Shown: positions 55,080-63,315 of the stretch, in pieces
Position numbering within the stretch: position 1 is the stretch's first letter
How the letters are laid out: the number at the start of each line of letters is the position of its first letter
DNA from: JBHELG01 sp046263195
Lineage (GTDB): Bacteria; Actinomycetota; Nitriliruptoria; Nitriliruptorales; JAHWKO01
Assembly (NCBI GenBank): GCA_046263195.1
Contig: JBHELG010000039.1
Coordinates: 1-64,000, forward strand
Direction: 5' to 3'
Length of the DNA: 64,000 bases
Made by a program: the position numbers and the translations under genes
The notes under the pieces: model-generated
Database searches by the model: none
Told to the model about the DNA's origin: nothing
What the model saw: only the letters and a program-made list of their open reading frames with translations

Positions 55080-55579
55080 GGGCGCGCCTTCGCGACATCC
55101 CGCAGCCTCCCGGCGAGATCGCCCGCCTGCTCTCTGCTACCGCAGACGAAGCCGGAATCGAGCTCGACCGGTCTGCTGTCGGTCGTGCTGTGCAGCCAGC
55201 GGACGACGACGGTGCGTCGGCGCGGGGCGGTCTGGGCAGCGTGACCACGCTCGACTCCAACCGCGAGGATCGGTGCGACCCGGACGACCGGACCGCGGTC
55301 GCGGGCGAAGACCAGACTCCCCTGCTCGACCCAGAGCGCGCACGGTCCCGGGCCGAAGAGCCCCCCCAGGGCCACCCGATCGATCCAGTTGCCGTCCCTG
55401 GTCGTGCCGGTGTAGCGGACGATGGCGTCCGGAAGGCGGTTCGGACGGGGACGGGCCGGCAGCGGCACATAACGGGCCTCGTCGTGCGCGCGCCGGCGGA
55501 GGTAGCCACGCCACATGCCATAGGTCGCGAACGCGACGGGCAGAACGAGGAAAAGGAACGTGGCGCCCAGACGTTGCAT
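55076..55579 (-). CDS. Membrane-anchored protein of the pyrC-carA interval (Rv1382-like)
   Basis: 167 residues. One N-terminal membrane helix (LGATFLFLVLPVAFATYGMW), a basic patch YLRRRAHDEARY, then a beta-rich domain (IVRYTGTTRDGNWIDRVALGG, GSLVFARDRGPVVRVAPI, RTVVVRWLHSTTDSRPVELD in parts) that resembles a PH-like fold. Mycobacteria carry a comparable membrane protein at the same spot between pyrC and carA. ATG overlaps the pyrC stop by one base. Function unknown. Confidence 0.8.
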   Translation of the reverse strand: MQRLGATFLFLVLPVAFATYGMWRGYLRRRAHDEARYVPLPARPRPNRLPDAIVRYTGTTRDGNWIDRVALGGLFGPGPCALWVEQGSLVFARDRGPVVRVAPILAVGVERGHAAQTAPRRRTVVVRWLHSTTDSRPVELDSGFVCGSREQAGDLAGRLRDVAKARP

Positions 55580-56919
55580 CAGGCGGCCCCCTCCCTCACC
55601 AGGCCGTCGCGGAGCGTGAAACGCCCCCTCAGGAGCGTATGAACCGGACGTGTGGTCAGCTTCTTGCCTTCGAATGGAGTGTTACGGGCCTTCGAACGCA
55701 GCCGGCGACCCTCCACCACCCACCGGGCCTGCGGATCCACGACGGTGAGGTGAGCTGGCGCACCGCGTTCGAGCGCGCCGCCATGTCCGCCCACCCGCCG
55801 TACCCCCGCCGGTCCAGTGGTGAAACGCGCAATTGCGGTCAACAGATCGAGGGTTCCCGCTTCGGAGTCGGGGCGGTGTGCCTCGGGATCCACGAGGTCG
55901 GTCACGACGGCCGCGAACGCGGTCTCCAGCCCGAGCAGACCAGGTGGCGCGTGCTCCCACTCCTGCTCTTTCTGCTCGGGCGGGTGGGGGGCGTGGTCGG
56001 TGGCCACCGCGTCGATGGTCCCGTCGGCCAGGCCGATCCGAAGTGCCGTCACGTCAGCGCTCGTGCGCAGCGGAGGGTTCACCTTCAGGTTCGGGTCGTA
56101 GGCAGCGACGAGCGTCTCATCCAGGACGAGGTGGTGGGGAGTGACCTCGGCGGTTACCCGCACCCCACGCGCCTTGGCGGTGCGGATCAGCTCGACCGAA
56201 CCCGCGGTGGACACGTGGGGGACATGGAGGCGGGAGCCTACGCCTGCGGCGAGGATGAGGTCGCGGGCGATCATCACCTCCTCGGCCTCCCGCGGCCAGC
56301 CAGGCAGCCCGAGTAACGACGAGGTGGCGCCCTCGTTCATCTGTGCCCCCCGTGTGAGGGCCGGCTCCTCGCTGTGGTTGCAGACGACCGCGTCGAACGT
56401 CTTGGCGTACTGCAGCGCTCGTCGCATGACGAGCGGGTCCGCGACGGGCTTGCCGTCGTCACTGAAGCAGTCGACAGCCGCCGAGGAGGCGCGAAGAGCT
56501 CCGAACTCGGCGAGCTCACTGCCCTTCAAGCCTCTCGTGATCGCTCCCACCGGGAAGACGTCGGCGAGGCCGACTTCCTCTGCACGTCGCAGCACGAGCT
56601 CGGCCACTGCCGGTGAGTCGCAGACCGGGTCGGTGTTGGCCATCGGGCACACGGCGGTGTAGCCGCCTGCGGCGGCAGCAGCGGTGCCGGTCGCGACGTC
56701 TTCGGCGTCCTCGAATCCCGGCTCACGCAGGTGGGTGTGGAGGTCGATGAAGCCTGGCATGAGCCACAGACCGCCGCAGTCCACCACCTCATCGCCTTCG
56801 GGGGCGAGGTTGGGGCCGAGCTCGACGATCCGCCCGGACAGGATGCGCACGTCTGCGACCTCTGAGCGCCAGCGTGTCGGGTCGAGGACGCGCCCGCCCT
56901 TCAGCAGCAGGCCCTTCAC
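55579..56919 (-). CDS. pyrC: Dihydroorotase
   Basis: Ring closure to dihydroorotate. 446 residues, class I: MPGFIDLHTHLREPGFEDAED (zinc His pair), CNHSEEPALT, HVSTAGSVELI, EVTPHHLVLDE, VNPPLRT and the catalytic VATDHAPHPPEQKEQEW. GTG start 56919 overlaps the pyrB stop. Confidence 0.96.
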   Translation of the reverse strand: MKGLLLKGGRVLDPTRWRSEVADVRILSGRIVELGPNLAPEGDEVVDCGGLWLMPGFIDLHTHLREPGFEDAEDVATGTAAAAAGGYTAVCPMANTDPVCDSPAVAELVLRRAEEVGLADVFPVGAITRGLKGSELAEFGALRASSAAVDCFSDDGKPVADPLVMRRALQYAKTFDAVVCNHSEEPALTRGAQMNEGATSSLLGLPGWPREAEEVMIARDLILAAGVGSRLHVPHVSTAGSVELIRTAKARGVRVTAEVTPHHLVLDETLVAAYDPNLKVNPPLRTSADVTALRIGLADGTIDAVATDHAPHPPEQKEQEWEHAPPGLLGLETAFAAVVTDLVDPEAHRPDSEAGTLDLLTAIARFTTGPAGVRRVGGHGGALERGAPAHLTVVDPQARWVVEGRRLRSKARNTPFEGKKLTTRPVHTLLRGRFTLRDGLVREGAA

Positions 56920-57863
56920 GCGAGACTCCCGGTGGTGGCTAGCTCCGCTCGGGGTCCGAGCGACAGGTAGAGCACGGCCATGCGCACAGCGATGCCGTTC
57001 GTGACTTGGTCGGTGATGACGGCACGTTCGCTGTCCGCGACGTCGGGGGCGATTTCGACGCCGCGATTCATGGGACCCGGGTGCATGACGATGGCATGGT
57101 CGGGCAGGCGCGCAAGACGCCCCGCATCCAGCCCCCAGAAGCGGGCGTATTCGCGGGTGGTCGGGAAGAAGTGGTGGGTCATCCGCTCCCGTTGGACTCG
57201 TAGCACGTACAAGACGTCGAGGTCGCCGAGGACGTGGTCGAGGTCCGTCGCTACCCGTGCCTGCCAGTTCTCAACGCCGGGAGGCAGGAGGGTCGGCGGA
57301 GCGACGAGGGTGACGCGCGCCCCGACGAGGTTGAGCGCCTGAACCTCGCTGCGCGCCACGCGCGAGTGCAGGATGTCCCCCACGATCGCGACGTTCAGGC
57401 CGGCGAGGCGGCCGAGGTGACGACGCATCGTGTACAGGTCGAGCAGGGCTTGAGTGGGGTGCTGATGGGCGCCGTCCCCCGCGTTGATCACCTTCGCGTC
57501 GACCCAGCGGGTGAGCTGCAGTGGAACGCCCGCTGAGGACGAACGCACGACGATGACGTCGACACCCATGGCTTTCAGCGTGAGCGCCGTGTCTTTGAAG
57601 GACTCGCCTTTGCTGACGCTCGAACCCCGAGTCGTGAAGTTGATGACGTCTGCGGAAAGCCGTTTTGCTGCGAGCTCGAAGCTGATGCGGGTGCGCGTCG
57701 AATCCTCGAGGAAGAGGTTGCAGACGGTGCGTCCGCGCAGGGTGGGAACCTTCTTGATCGGCCGCTCGGCTATCGAGCGCAACTGCTCGGCGGAGTCGAG
57801 GATGGCTTCGACCTGATCGAGGTCAAGGTCGGTCACGCTGAGAAGGTGCGGGAGGGCTTTCAT
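56916..57863 (-). CDS. pyrB: Aspartate carbamoyltransferase catalytic subunit
   Basis: Commits carbamoyl phosphate to pyrimidines. 315 residues: FLEDSTRTRISFELAAKRL (carbamoyl-phosphate site), FTTRGSSVSKGESFKDT, GDGAHQHPTQALLDLYTM, HPGPMNRGVEI. ATG 57863 overlaps the pyrR stop (ATGA) with GGGAGCA before it. No regulatory subunit gene (pyrI) is present. Confidence 0.97.
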   Translation of the reverse strand: MKALPHLLSVTDLDLDQVEAILDSAEQLRSIAERPIKKVPTLRGRTVCNLFLEDSTRTRISFELAAKRLSADVINFTTRGSSVSKGESFKDTALTLKAMGVDVIVVRSSSAGVPLQLTRWVDAKVINAGDGAHQHPTQALLDLYTMRRHLGRLAGLNVAIVGDILHSRVARSEVQALNLVGARVTLVAPPTLLPPGVENWQARVATDLDHVLGDLDVLYVLRVQRERMTHHFFPTTREYARFWGLDAGRLARLPDHAIVMHPGPMNRGVEIAPDVADSERAVITDQVTNGIAVRMAVLYLSLGPRAELATTGSLA

Positions 57864-58432
57864 TGCTCCCATCCCAGGTCAGACGGGCCGGCACCCCGGG
57901 CCGGGCACGGGATGACGTCGACCGCGTCCGTGCCGTCGACCTCGGCGAGGCGGACCCGCACGTCCTCTTTCCGTGAGGTCGGCAGGTTCTTGCCCACGTG
58001 GTCCGCCCGGATGGGCAGCTCGCGATGCCCGCGGTCGATGAGCACCGCGAGACGTACCGCACGGGGACGGCCGACCTCCACGACCTCCTCGAGTGCGGCC
58101 CGCACCGTGCGACCCGTGTAGAGGACGTCGTCGACGAGCACCACGACGCGGCCATTCACGTCGCAGGGAAAGGAGGTCTCGCCGAGAGGCAACGGGCCAC
58201 GCCGCGACAGGTCGTCACGGTGAAGGGTGATGTCGAGCGAGCCGTGGGGGACGACGACGCCCTCGATCTCTTTTATGTGACCGGCGAGACGGGCGGCGAG
58301 GGGGACGCCCCGGGTTTGGATACCCATGAGGACGAGGTCGCTGGCGCCTTGGTTGCGTTCGACGATCTCGTGGGCGATACGGCTGACGCTGCGGGCGATG
58401 TCGCCGGATTCGAGCACGCGCCTCGGCGCCAC
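57860..58432 (-). CDS. pyrR: PyrR, RNA-binding regulator / uracil phosphoribosyltransferase
   Basis: 190 residues. The PRPP motif VVVLVDDVLYTGRTVRAAL is exact and GIQTRGVPLAARLA plus LIDRGHRELPIRADHVGKNL (in part) are typical. In the presence of UMP, PyrR binds a loop in pyr mRNA. Such a loop lies right at the start of this gene (58436-58460), covering the SD, so PyrR probably represses translation of its own operon. GTG start 58432. Confidence 0.95.
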   Translation of the reverse strand: MAPRRVLESGDIARSVSRIAHEIVERNQGASDLVLMGIQTRGVPLAARLAGHIKEIEGVVVPHGSLDITLHRDDLSRRGPLPLGETSFPCDVNGRVVVLVDDVLYTGRTVRAALEEVVEVGRPRAVRLAVLIDRGHRELPIRADHVGKNLPTSRKEDVRVRLAEVDGTDAVDVIPCPARGAGPSDLGWEQ

Positions 58433-58435
58433 ACG

Positions 58436-58460
58436 GGTCCCTTCCCGGCCTCTCGGGACC
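58436..58460 (-). promoter_or_regulatory. PyrR-binding hairpin covering the pyrR ribosome binding site
   Basis: Minus strand GGTCCCGAGAGGCC then GGGAAGGGACC: GGTCCC pairs with GGGACC, and the enclosed CCCGAGAGGCC matches the PyrR binding-loop consensus UCCnGnGAGGY. The purine run GAAGGGA that forms the 3' arm is the SD for the GTG at 58432. This is the layout of translational repression by PyrR known from mycobacteria, rather than the transcription attenuation of Bacillus. Confidence 0.7.
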
Positions 58461-58532
58461 GGTCCTTAAAGGGTGGTCGGCGGCCGCAGGCTACCCGCCC
58501 CCCTCGTCGGCGCCAAACACGGAGCCTGGTGC

Positions 58533-58913
58533 CTAGCGGAAGGCGGGCAGATCGTAGGGACGCACGGTGCTGCGGCCGTTCGCGCGCGCGCGCTCGATGC
58601 CCTCGTTCAGTATCGCCTCGACGTGACCGTTCAAGGCGTCGATGAGAGTCGAGTCGACGCGCAGGTCCGAGGCGCGTATGAGCTGCTGAACCCGGCTCGC
58701 CACGGCGACTCCCGTCGAGTCGTCCAAACGCGGCCCGGCAAGATCCTCGGGACGAACCGTCGAACGCCCGTTCTTACGTGCCCGGTTCATGGCGCCGTTC
58801 AGGAGTGCGACCACCCGGTTGTGCAGTGCATCGGGGAGTTGCGAGTCGGTCCGCAGCTCGGCTCCGCCAATGACGTCTCTCACCTTACTCACCGTGACGA
58901 GTAGCTCTGCCAT
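58533..58913 (-). CDS. Histone-fold doublet protein (DUF1931-like)
   Basis: 126 residues made of two similar halves, about 5-58 and 70-122. Each half has a short helix, a long amphipathic helix and the loop ARKNGRSTVRPEDL or ARANGRSTVRPYDL, which matches the L2 loop of archaeal histones (AGRKTVKAEDI). The halves align without gaps: LRTDSQLPDAL with LRVDSTLIDAL. Two histone folds in one chain are known from bacterial DUF1931 proteins. A DNA-binding or nucleoid role is inference. ATG 58913 has GGAAGG upstream; the gene lies between nusB and pyrR. Confidence 0.75.
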   Translation of the reverse strand: MAELLVTVSKVRDVIGGAELRTDSQLPDALHNRVVALLNGAMNRARKNGRSTVRPEDLAGPRLDDSTGVAVASRVQQLIRASDLRVDSTLIDALNGHVEAILNEGIERARANGRSTVRPYDLPAFR

Positions 58914-58948
58914 GATCGAAATCCTTCCTGAGAGTTCGGGCGGCCACC

Positions 58949-59380
58949 TCAGCCACCCTCGAGCCGGCTGGTTCTCAGCACGGCTGACAGCACCCCGTTG
59001 ATGTAGCGGGGAGAGTCCTCCGTCGACATCTCCTTGGCAAGCTCCACAGCCTCATCTATGACGACTGCTGCTGGCGTGTCTGTCGCCTCGAGCAGCTCGT
59101 AGACCGCAAGTCGCAGAATGTTGCGGTCGATGATGGGCATGCGCGACACCGTCCAGCCATGTGCGTGGCTCGCGATGATCACGTCGATCTCCTCGCAGCC
59201 CCGGGCGACGCCGTGGATGAGAACACGGGCGAAGTCGTCGAGTGGGTCAGCTTGAGGATCGCTGATCGTACGCTCGAGCGTGTCCGTGATGTCTCGGCGG
59301 CGCACGTCCGCCTCGTAGAGCACTTCGAGGGCGCGTCGTCGCGCCTCGTGGCGTGGCAGGTGCACAGCTTCCGTGGTCAC
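58949..59380 (-). CDS. nusB: Transcription antitermination factor NusB
   Basis: 143 residues: HEARRRALEVLYEADVR, FARVLIHGVARGCEEID, PIIDRNILRLAVYELLEATDTP (in part), VVIDEAVELAKEMSTEDSPRYINGVL (in part). Helical RNA-binding partner of NusE at rRNA boxA. GTG start one base after efp stop. Confidence 0.96.
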   Translation of the reverse strand: MTTEAVHLPRHEARRRALEVLYEADVRRRDITDTLERTISDPQADPLDDFARVLIHGVARGCEEIDVIIASHAHGWTVSRMPIIDRNILRLAVYELLEATDTPAAVVIDEAVELAKEMSTEDSPRYINGVLSAVLRTSRLEGG

Positions 59381-59381
59381 C

Positions 59382-59939
59382 TCAGGCTCGGGAGAGGTAT
59401 TCGCCTGTGCGGGTGTCGACCTTCACCTTGTCGCCCGCGTCGACGAACAGAGGGACCTGGATTTCGACGCCGGTTTCGAGGCGCGCCGGCTTGGTCGCGT
59501 TCTGCACGGTGTTGCCGGCGACGCCTGGTTCGGTCTCGAGGACTTCGAGGGTGACCGAGGCTGGAAGTTCGACCCCGACGATGCGTCCCTCGTAGTCGAG
59601 GATGCCAATGGTGTCCCCCTCCCGCAGCCAGAATTGAGCATCTCCGACGGCATCCTGGGGGATCTGATCCTGCTCGAACGTTTCGGTGTCCATGAATACG
59701 AACATGGGACCGTCGCGGTAGAGAAACTGGAGCTCGCGTTTCTGCACGATGGCTTGCGGAACTTCTTCTCCGGCACGGAAGGTCTTGTCGAGTACCTTCC
59801 CGGTCTCGACGCTGCGTAGCTTCGTGCGCACGAACGCGCCGCCTTTGCCCGGCTTGACGTGCTGGAACTCGATCACCTGCATGAGACGGCCGTCGACGAC
59901 GAGCGTCATGCCATTCTTCAGGTTGTTCGTCGAGACCAT
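59382..59939 (-). CDS. efp: Elongation factor P
   Basis: 185 residues, three barrel domains: STNNLKNGMTLVVDGRLMQV, the tip loop HVKPGKGGAFVRTKL with Lys at the usually modified position, and the C-terminal VQNATKPARLETGVEIQVP and GEYLSR. Relieves ribosome stalling at polyproline. No EpmA/EpmB or EarP gene is nearby. Confidence 0.97.
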   Translation of the reverse strand: MVSTNNLKNGMTLVVDGRLMQVIEFQHVKPGKGGAFVRTKLRSVETGKVLDKTFRAGEEVPQAIVQKRELQFLYRDGPMFVFMDTETFEQDQIPQDAVGDAQFWLREGDTIGILDYEGRIVGVELPASVTLEVLETEPGVAGNTVQNATKPARLETGVEIQVPLFVDAGDKVKVDTRTGEYLSRA

Positions 59940-59967
59940 GTCGACTCCGGCTCCGACCGCAAGCCTG

Positions 59968-61152
59968 TCACAGAACCACGAGATCGTGCGAGGATGAGGT
60001 GAGGATGTCGGGCGGACCGGTCACGGTCACGACCACGGTGTCCTCTATGCGGACCCCTCCGACTCCAGCAAGATACACGCCAGGCTCGACCGTGACCGTC
60101 ATGCCCGGCTCGAGGTTAGCACGGCCCCCCTCCGCGAGGGTTGGCCACTCGTGTATTGCCAGCCCCACACCGTGCCCCGTCGGATGCAGGAACTGCTTGC
60201 CGCGGCCTGCGGCCGCGATAGGTTCCCGGCAGGCCCGGTCGACTTCACCCACCGCGACACCCGCCAGGGTTGCCGCCACTCCCGCAGCCTGGGCGCAGCG
60301 GACGAGGTCGTAGACGGCTCGGAGTTCCGGACCGGGGTCGCCGAGGGCGACAGTGCGGCTCATGTCAGCGTGATAGCCGCCGTAGCGCGCCCCGAAATCG
60401 AGCTTGAGAAGGTCACCCGGGCGTAGCTCGCGAGTGGTTGGGCGATGGTGGGGAATGGCGCTGTTGGGTCCCGAGGCGACGATGGTGTCGAAGGCCGGGC
60501 TCTCCGCCCCGAGGTCGACCATGCACCGGTCGAGTGCCACGGCCACAGCGCGCTCGTTAGCCCCGGGGCGCAGCGAGCCGAGCACATGCTCGAACGTCGC
60601 GACCGTGATGGCACATGCGGCGCGGATGGCGGCAAGCTCATGTTCGTCTTTCACCGCCCGCAACGCTTCGACCTGTCCTGACGCTGGGCGCGCGTCGATG
60701 CCTTCTTCTCGAGCTTTGCCACGCAGGCTCTCCCCGGCATCCCAGGAGAGGTGGTCAGCTTCGAACCCGACCGTTGCTAGTCCCGCTCTGGAGAGTCGCC
60801 GGACGATGCGGTCCGGAACGCCCGAGCGCAGCGTCACGAGGTCCAAGCCGGGGGCCTCGGCGTGCGCCTGAGTCGTGTAGCGAGAGTCGGTGAAAAGGAC
60901 GTCGAGTTCACCGTCGCATGTCACGAGCACGCGACCATTCGTGCCCCTGAAGCCGGTGAGCCAGCGGACGTTGCGCAGATCGGTGACGTAGAGGGCTTCC
61001 AGTTCTCGCTCCGCGAGTCTGGCACGGAGGCGATCACGGCGCCGCCGATGGTCGACAGGCGGCGGGAGGGCGGGAAAATCGGGGCACGCCGACGCAGGCG
61101 GCGGGAGGGTGGGAAAATCGGGATACGCCGCCGGTTCAGCGCCGGATGTCAC
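59968..61152 (-). CDS. pepQ: M24 metallopeptidase (Xaa-Pro aminopeptidase/dipeptidase) with repeat-derived N-terminus
   Basis: 394 residues. N-terminal creatinase-like domain (YVTDLRNVRWLTGFRGTNG), catalytic pita-bread domain with the five metal ligands in LKLDFGARYGGYHADMSRT, HPTGHGVGLAIHEWP, VTVEPGVYLAG and RIEDTVVVT. The first 33 residues consist of two copies of PDFPxLPPP encoded by tandem 39-bp repeats and are absent from relatives, which start near HRRRRDRLRARL. The GTG at 61152 overlaps the aroQ stop (GTGA), so the repeat sits between the coupled start and the true domain. Confidence 0.93.
   Translation of the reverse strand: MTSGAEPAAYPDFPTLPPPASACPDFPALPPPVDHRRRRDRLRARLAERELEALYVTDLRNVRWLTGFRGTNGRVLVTCDGELDVLFTDSRYTTQAHAEAPGLDLVTLRSGVPDRIVRRLSRAGLATVGFEADHLSWDAGESLRGKAREEGIDARPASGQVEALRAVKDEHELAAIRAACAITVATFEHVLGSLRPGANERAVAVALDRCMVDLGAESPAFDTIVASGPNSAIPHHRPTTRELRPGDLLKLDFGARYGGYHADMSRTVALGDPGPELRAVYDLVRCAQAAGVAATLAGVAVGEVDRACREPIAAAGRGKQFLHPTGHGVGLAIHEWPTLAEGGRANLEPGMTVTVEPGVYLAGVGGVRIEDTVVVTVTGPPDILTSSSHDLVVL
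61057..61131. repeat. Tandem 39-bp repeats in the 5' end of pepQ
   Basis: AGGCGGCGGGAGGGCGGG at 61057-61074 and AGGCGGCGGGAGGGTGGG at 61096-61113, each followed by AAAATCGGG and a CGCCG. The period is 39 bases (13 codons), so the frame is kept. The same 18-base core occurs once in the 3' end of aroK on the other strand. Confidence 0.85.
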
Positions 61153-61619
61153 TTCCCGTCACCCGCCTTGCCTTCTCCCAGCCGATCATTGACGAGCGCG
61201 ACCGCCGCCTGGACTGCAAGGCGGTAACCAGCCGGGCCGAACCCCGCAATGGACCCGTCGCACACGGCGGCGATGACAGAACGCTGACGGAAGCGCTCGC
61301 GACCGTGCACGTTGGAAAGATGCACCTCGACCTTTGGGATCGTGAGGGTCTCGAGCGAGTCGCGCAGCGCGTAACTGTAGTGTGTGAGAGCACCCGGGTT
61401 GATGATGACCGCATCCGTGCCATCCTGCCGTGCGGCATGGAGCCGGGTCACGAGGTCCCCCTCCGTGCTGTGCTGCACGTGATCGAGTTCAGCGCCGGAC
61501 GCTCGTGCCTCCTCCGCTGCCAGCTCCAGGAGGCCGCCCAGGTCGAGGCGACCGTAGAGGGCGGGGTCACGGTGGCCGAGCTGATCGAGGTTCGGGCCGT
61601 GGACGAGCAGGATCTTCAT
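61149..61619 (-). CDS. aroQ: 3-dehydroquinate dehydratase, type II
   Basis: Dodecameric class II enzyme of the shikimate pathway. 156 residues: ILLVHGPNLDQLGHRDPALYG (in part, with Asn and Tyr of the lid), QHSTEGDLVTRLH, INPGALTHYSYALRD and VEVHLSNVHGRERFRQRSV with the catalytic His. ATG 61619 has GGAGG nine bases upstream; a GTG two codons earlier overlaps the aroB stop. Confidence 0.96.
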   Translation of the reverse strand: MKILLVHGPNLDQLGHRDPALYGRLDLGGLLELAAEEARASGAELDHVQHSTEGDLVTRLHAARQDGTDAVIINPGALTHYSYALRDSLETLTIPKVEVHLSNVHGRERFRQRSVIAAVCDGSIAGFGPAGYRLAVQAAVALVNDRLGEGKAGDGK

Positions 61620-61621
61620 GC

Positions 61622-62731
61622 TCACATTCCTCCCGCCTCCGACGCGGCTTCCACTTCGTCGATGGCGGCGTTCACGGCGTGGACAGGGGGGGCCACGAGG
61701 ACCGGCCGGGCGAGTCCTTCGAGCAGGACGAAGCGGACGTCTCCCTGTGCCTTCTTGTCGCGCAGCATGGCGGCCCAGATCGCGGCACGATCGAGCGGCG
61801 GGATGCGGACCGGCAAGCCGAGCCGCCGTAGCAGGGTCTCGCCCCGCTCGACGAGCGCCGGTGGGGTGAGCCCGAGGCGGGCACCGAGCCGCAGCGCGAC
61901 CGCGGTGCCGATCGAGACCGCCTCCCCATGGAGATAGCCGCTGTAGGCGGTGACCGCCTCGATCGCGTGGCCGTAGGTGTGGCCGAGGTTGAGGTGCGAC
62001 CGCCGTCCCGTCTCGCGTTCGTCGCCCGCGACGACCGCAGCCTTCACCGCCACCGAACGCACCACCAGTTCCTCGAGTACCCCAACCTCTCCACCGGAAG
62101 CCGCACGAGGGTCGGCCTCGAGAACTTCGAGGATCGTCGGGTCCCGGATGAGCCCGTACTTCACGACCTCGGCCAATCCCGCGACAAGCTCGCGGGAGGG
62201 CAAGGTGGCGAGAACATCGACGTCGGCAACGACCGCGAGTGGCTGGTGAAAGGCACCGACGAGATTCTTGCCTTCGGGCAGGTTCACGGCGGTCTTGCCG
62301 CCGATTGCGGCGTCAACCTGGGCGACCAGGGTGGTCGGCACCTGCACCAACCCGACCCCGCGGTGCCAGGTGGCCGCCAGAAACCCTGCGAGGTCCCCTA
62401 CCACGCCGCCGCCCACCGCGAAAATGACGTCACCGCGGCCCAGTGGGATCCGGGCGAGGGACCGGTAGAGGTTCGCGAGAACCGCGAGGTCCTTCGCCTG
62501 CTCACCATCCGGCACTACGAGGTCGTGGACATCGAGCCCGACCTCGCTCAGAGCCGCGCAGACCGGGGCCGCGTAGCGGTCGACAACCGCAGGCTGGGTG
62601 ACGACGACGGCTCGCCGCGCTCCGACCGGCAGCACCACGTGTCGGGCGAGGTCGACGAGCACACCCCTTCCGACCACGACGTCGTAGCCGCGCTCGGCGA
62701 GATCGACTCGCACGACCGTGCCAGCCGTCAT
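61622..62731 (-). CDS. aroB: 3-dehydroquinate synthase
   Basis: 369 residues: VVPDGEQAKDL, FAVGGGVVGDLAGFLAATWHRG (in part), QVPTTLVAQVDAAIGGKTAVN (in part), KNLVGAFHQP, AEVVKYGLI and the zinc ligands in LNLGHTYGHAIEA and YLHGEAVSIG. The last 15 residues are Glu/Ala/Gly-rich and unconserved. ATG overlaps the aroK stop. Confidence 0.97.
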   Translation of the reverse strand: MTAGTVVRVDLAERGYDVVVGRGVLVDLARHVVLPVGARRAVVVTQPAVVDRYAAPVCAALSEVGLDVHDLVVPDGEQAKDLAVLANLYRSLARIPLGRGDVIFAVGGGVVGDLAGFLAATWHRGVGLVQVPTTLVAQVDAAIGGKTAVNLPEGKNLVGAFHQPLAVVADVDVLATLPSRELVAGLAEVVKYGLIRDPTILEVLEADPRAASGGEVGVLEELVVRSVAVKAAVVAGDERETGRRSHLNLGHTYGHAIEAVTAYSGYLHGEAVSIGTAVALRLGARLGLTPPALVERGETLLRRLGLPVRIPPLDRAAIWAAMLRDKKAQGDVRFVLLEGLARPVLVAPPVHAVNAAIDEVEAASEAGGM

Positions 62732-63315
62732 GCTTGCCCGCCCTCCCGCCGCCTACGGCGGCGCCCGGTCGCCCGCCCGACCTCTTCGCGACTGAGCACG
62801 CCAGGCACGCTCGCGGCCCAGGAGAGCACGGCTTCGGCGACTTCGACCGGCGTGCCGCTCGCGTCGACGCTGTGGTCAGCGGCCAGTGCGTAGCGCGGCG
62901 CCCGCAGCTCCAAAAGCTCCGCGACGCGGGCGGGGAGGTCGGACCCGACGAGCAGGGGACGAGCTCGGGCCTGGGTGGCCAGGCGAGCGGCAAGCGTCTC
63001 GCTGGACGCTCGCAGCTCGACGAGTACGCCGGAGCTGCGCAGCGCCTCGAGGCAGGCGTCGTCGAGCACAGCTCCCCCACCGACGCTCACGACCTGGTTG
63101 GAGTGACGGGAGACGTGGGCAACCGCGAGCCTCTCGAGGCGACGAAACGCCGGCTCGCCCTCCTCCTCGAAGATGATCGGGATGGGCCGTCCGGCCATAC
63201 GCTCGACCTCGGAGTCCGTGTCGAGGTGGGGCCTTCCCAACCGGTCGGCAACGATCATGGCGACCGTCGACTTGCCTGCTCCCATCATGCCGAGCAGCAC
63301 GAGATTTTTCGTCAC
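62728..63315 (-). CDS. aroK: Shikimate kinase with repeat-derived C-terminal tail
   Basis: 195 residues: P-loop LLGMMGAGKSTVA, LDTDSEVERMAG (shikimate site), FRRLE, VVSVGGGAVLDD, RPLLVG lid. The normal protein ends near VEVAEAVLSW; about 25 more residues end in an Arg-rich run GRRRRRREGGQA, encoded by a GC-rich segment (62737-62766) that shares an 18-base core with the pepQ repeats. GTG start overlaps the aroC stop. Confidence 0.95.
   Translation of the reverse strand: MTKNLVLLGMMGAGKSTVAMIVADRLGRPHLDTDSEVERMAGRPIPIIFEEEGEPAFRRLERLAVAHVSRHSNQVVSVGGGAVLDDACLEALRSSGVLVELRASSETLAARLATQARARPLLVGSDLPARVAELLELRAPRYALAADHSVDASGTPVEVAEAVLSWAASVPGVLSREEVGRATGRRRRRREGGQA
62737..62766. repeat. Single copy of the pepQ-type repeat core in the 3' end of aroK
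   Basis: CCCGCCCTCCCGCCGCCT (62737-62754) is the exact complement of the core in pepQ. It runs into a GCCGCC-TAC-GGCGGC-type hairpin (62748-62764). Relative to the direction of transcription it is opposite to the pepQ copies. Confidence 0.6.

Noticed and set aside
61057..61131. CRISPR-like repeat-spacer unit
   Set aside because: Only two copies, no unique spacer between them and the repeat is coding; a tandem duplication explains it.
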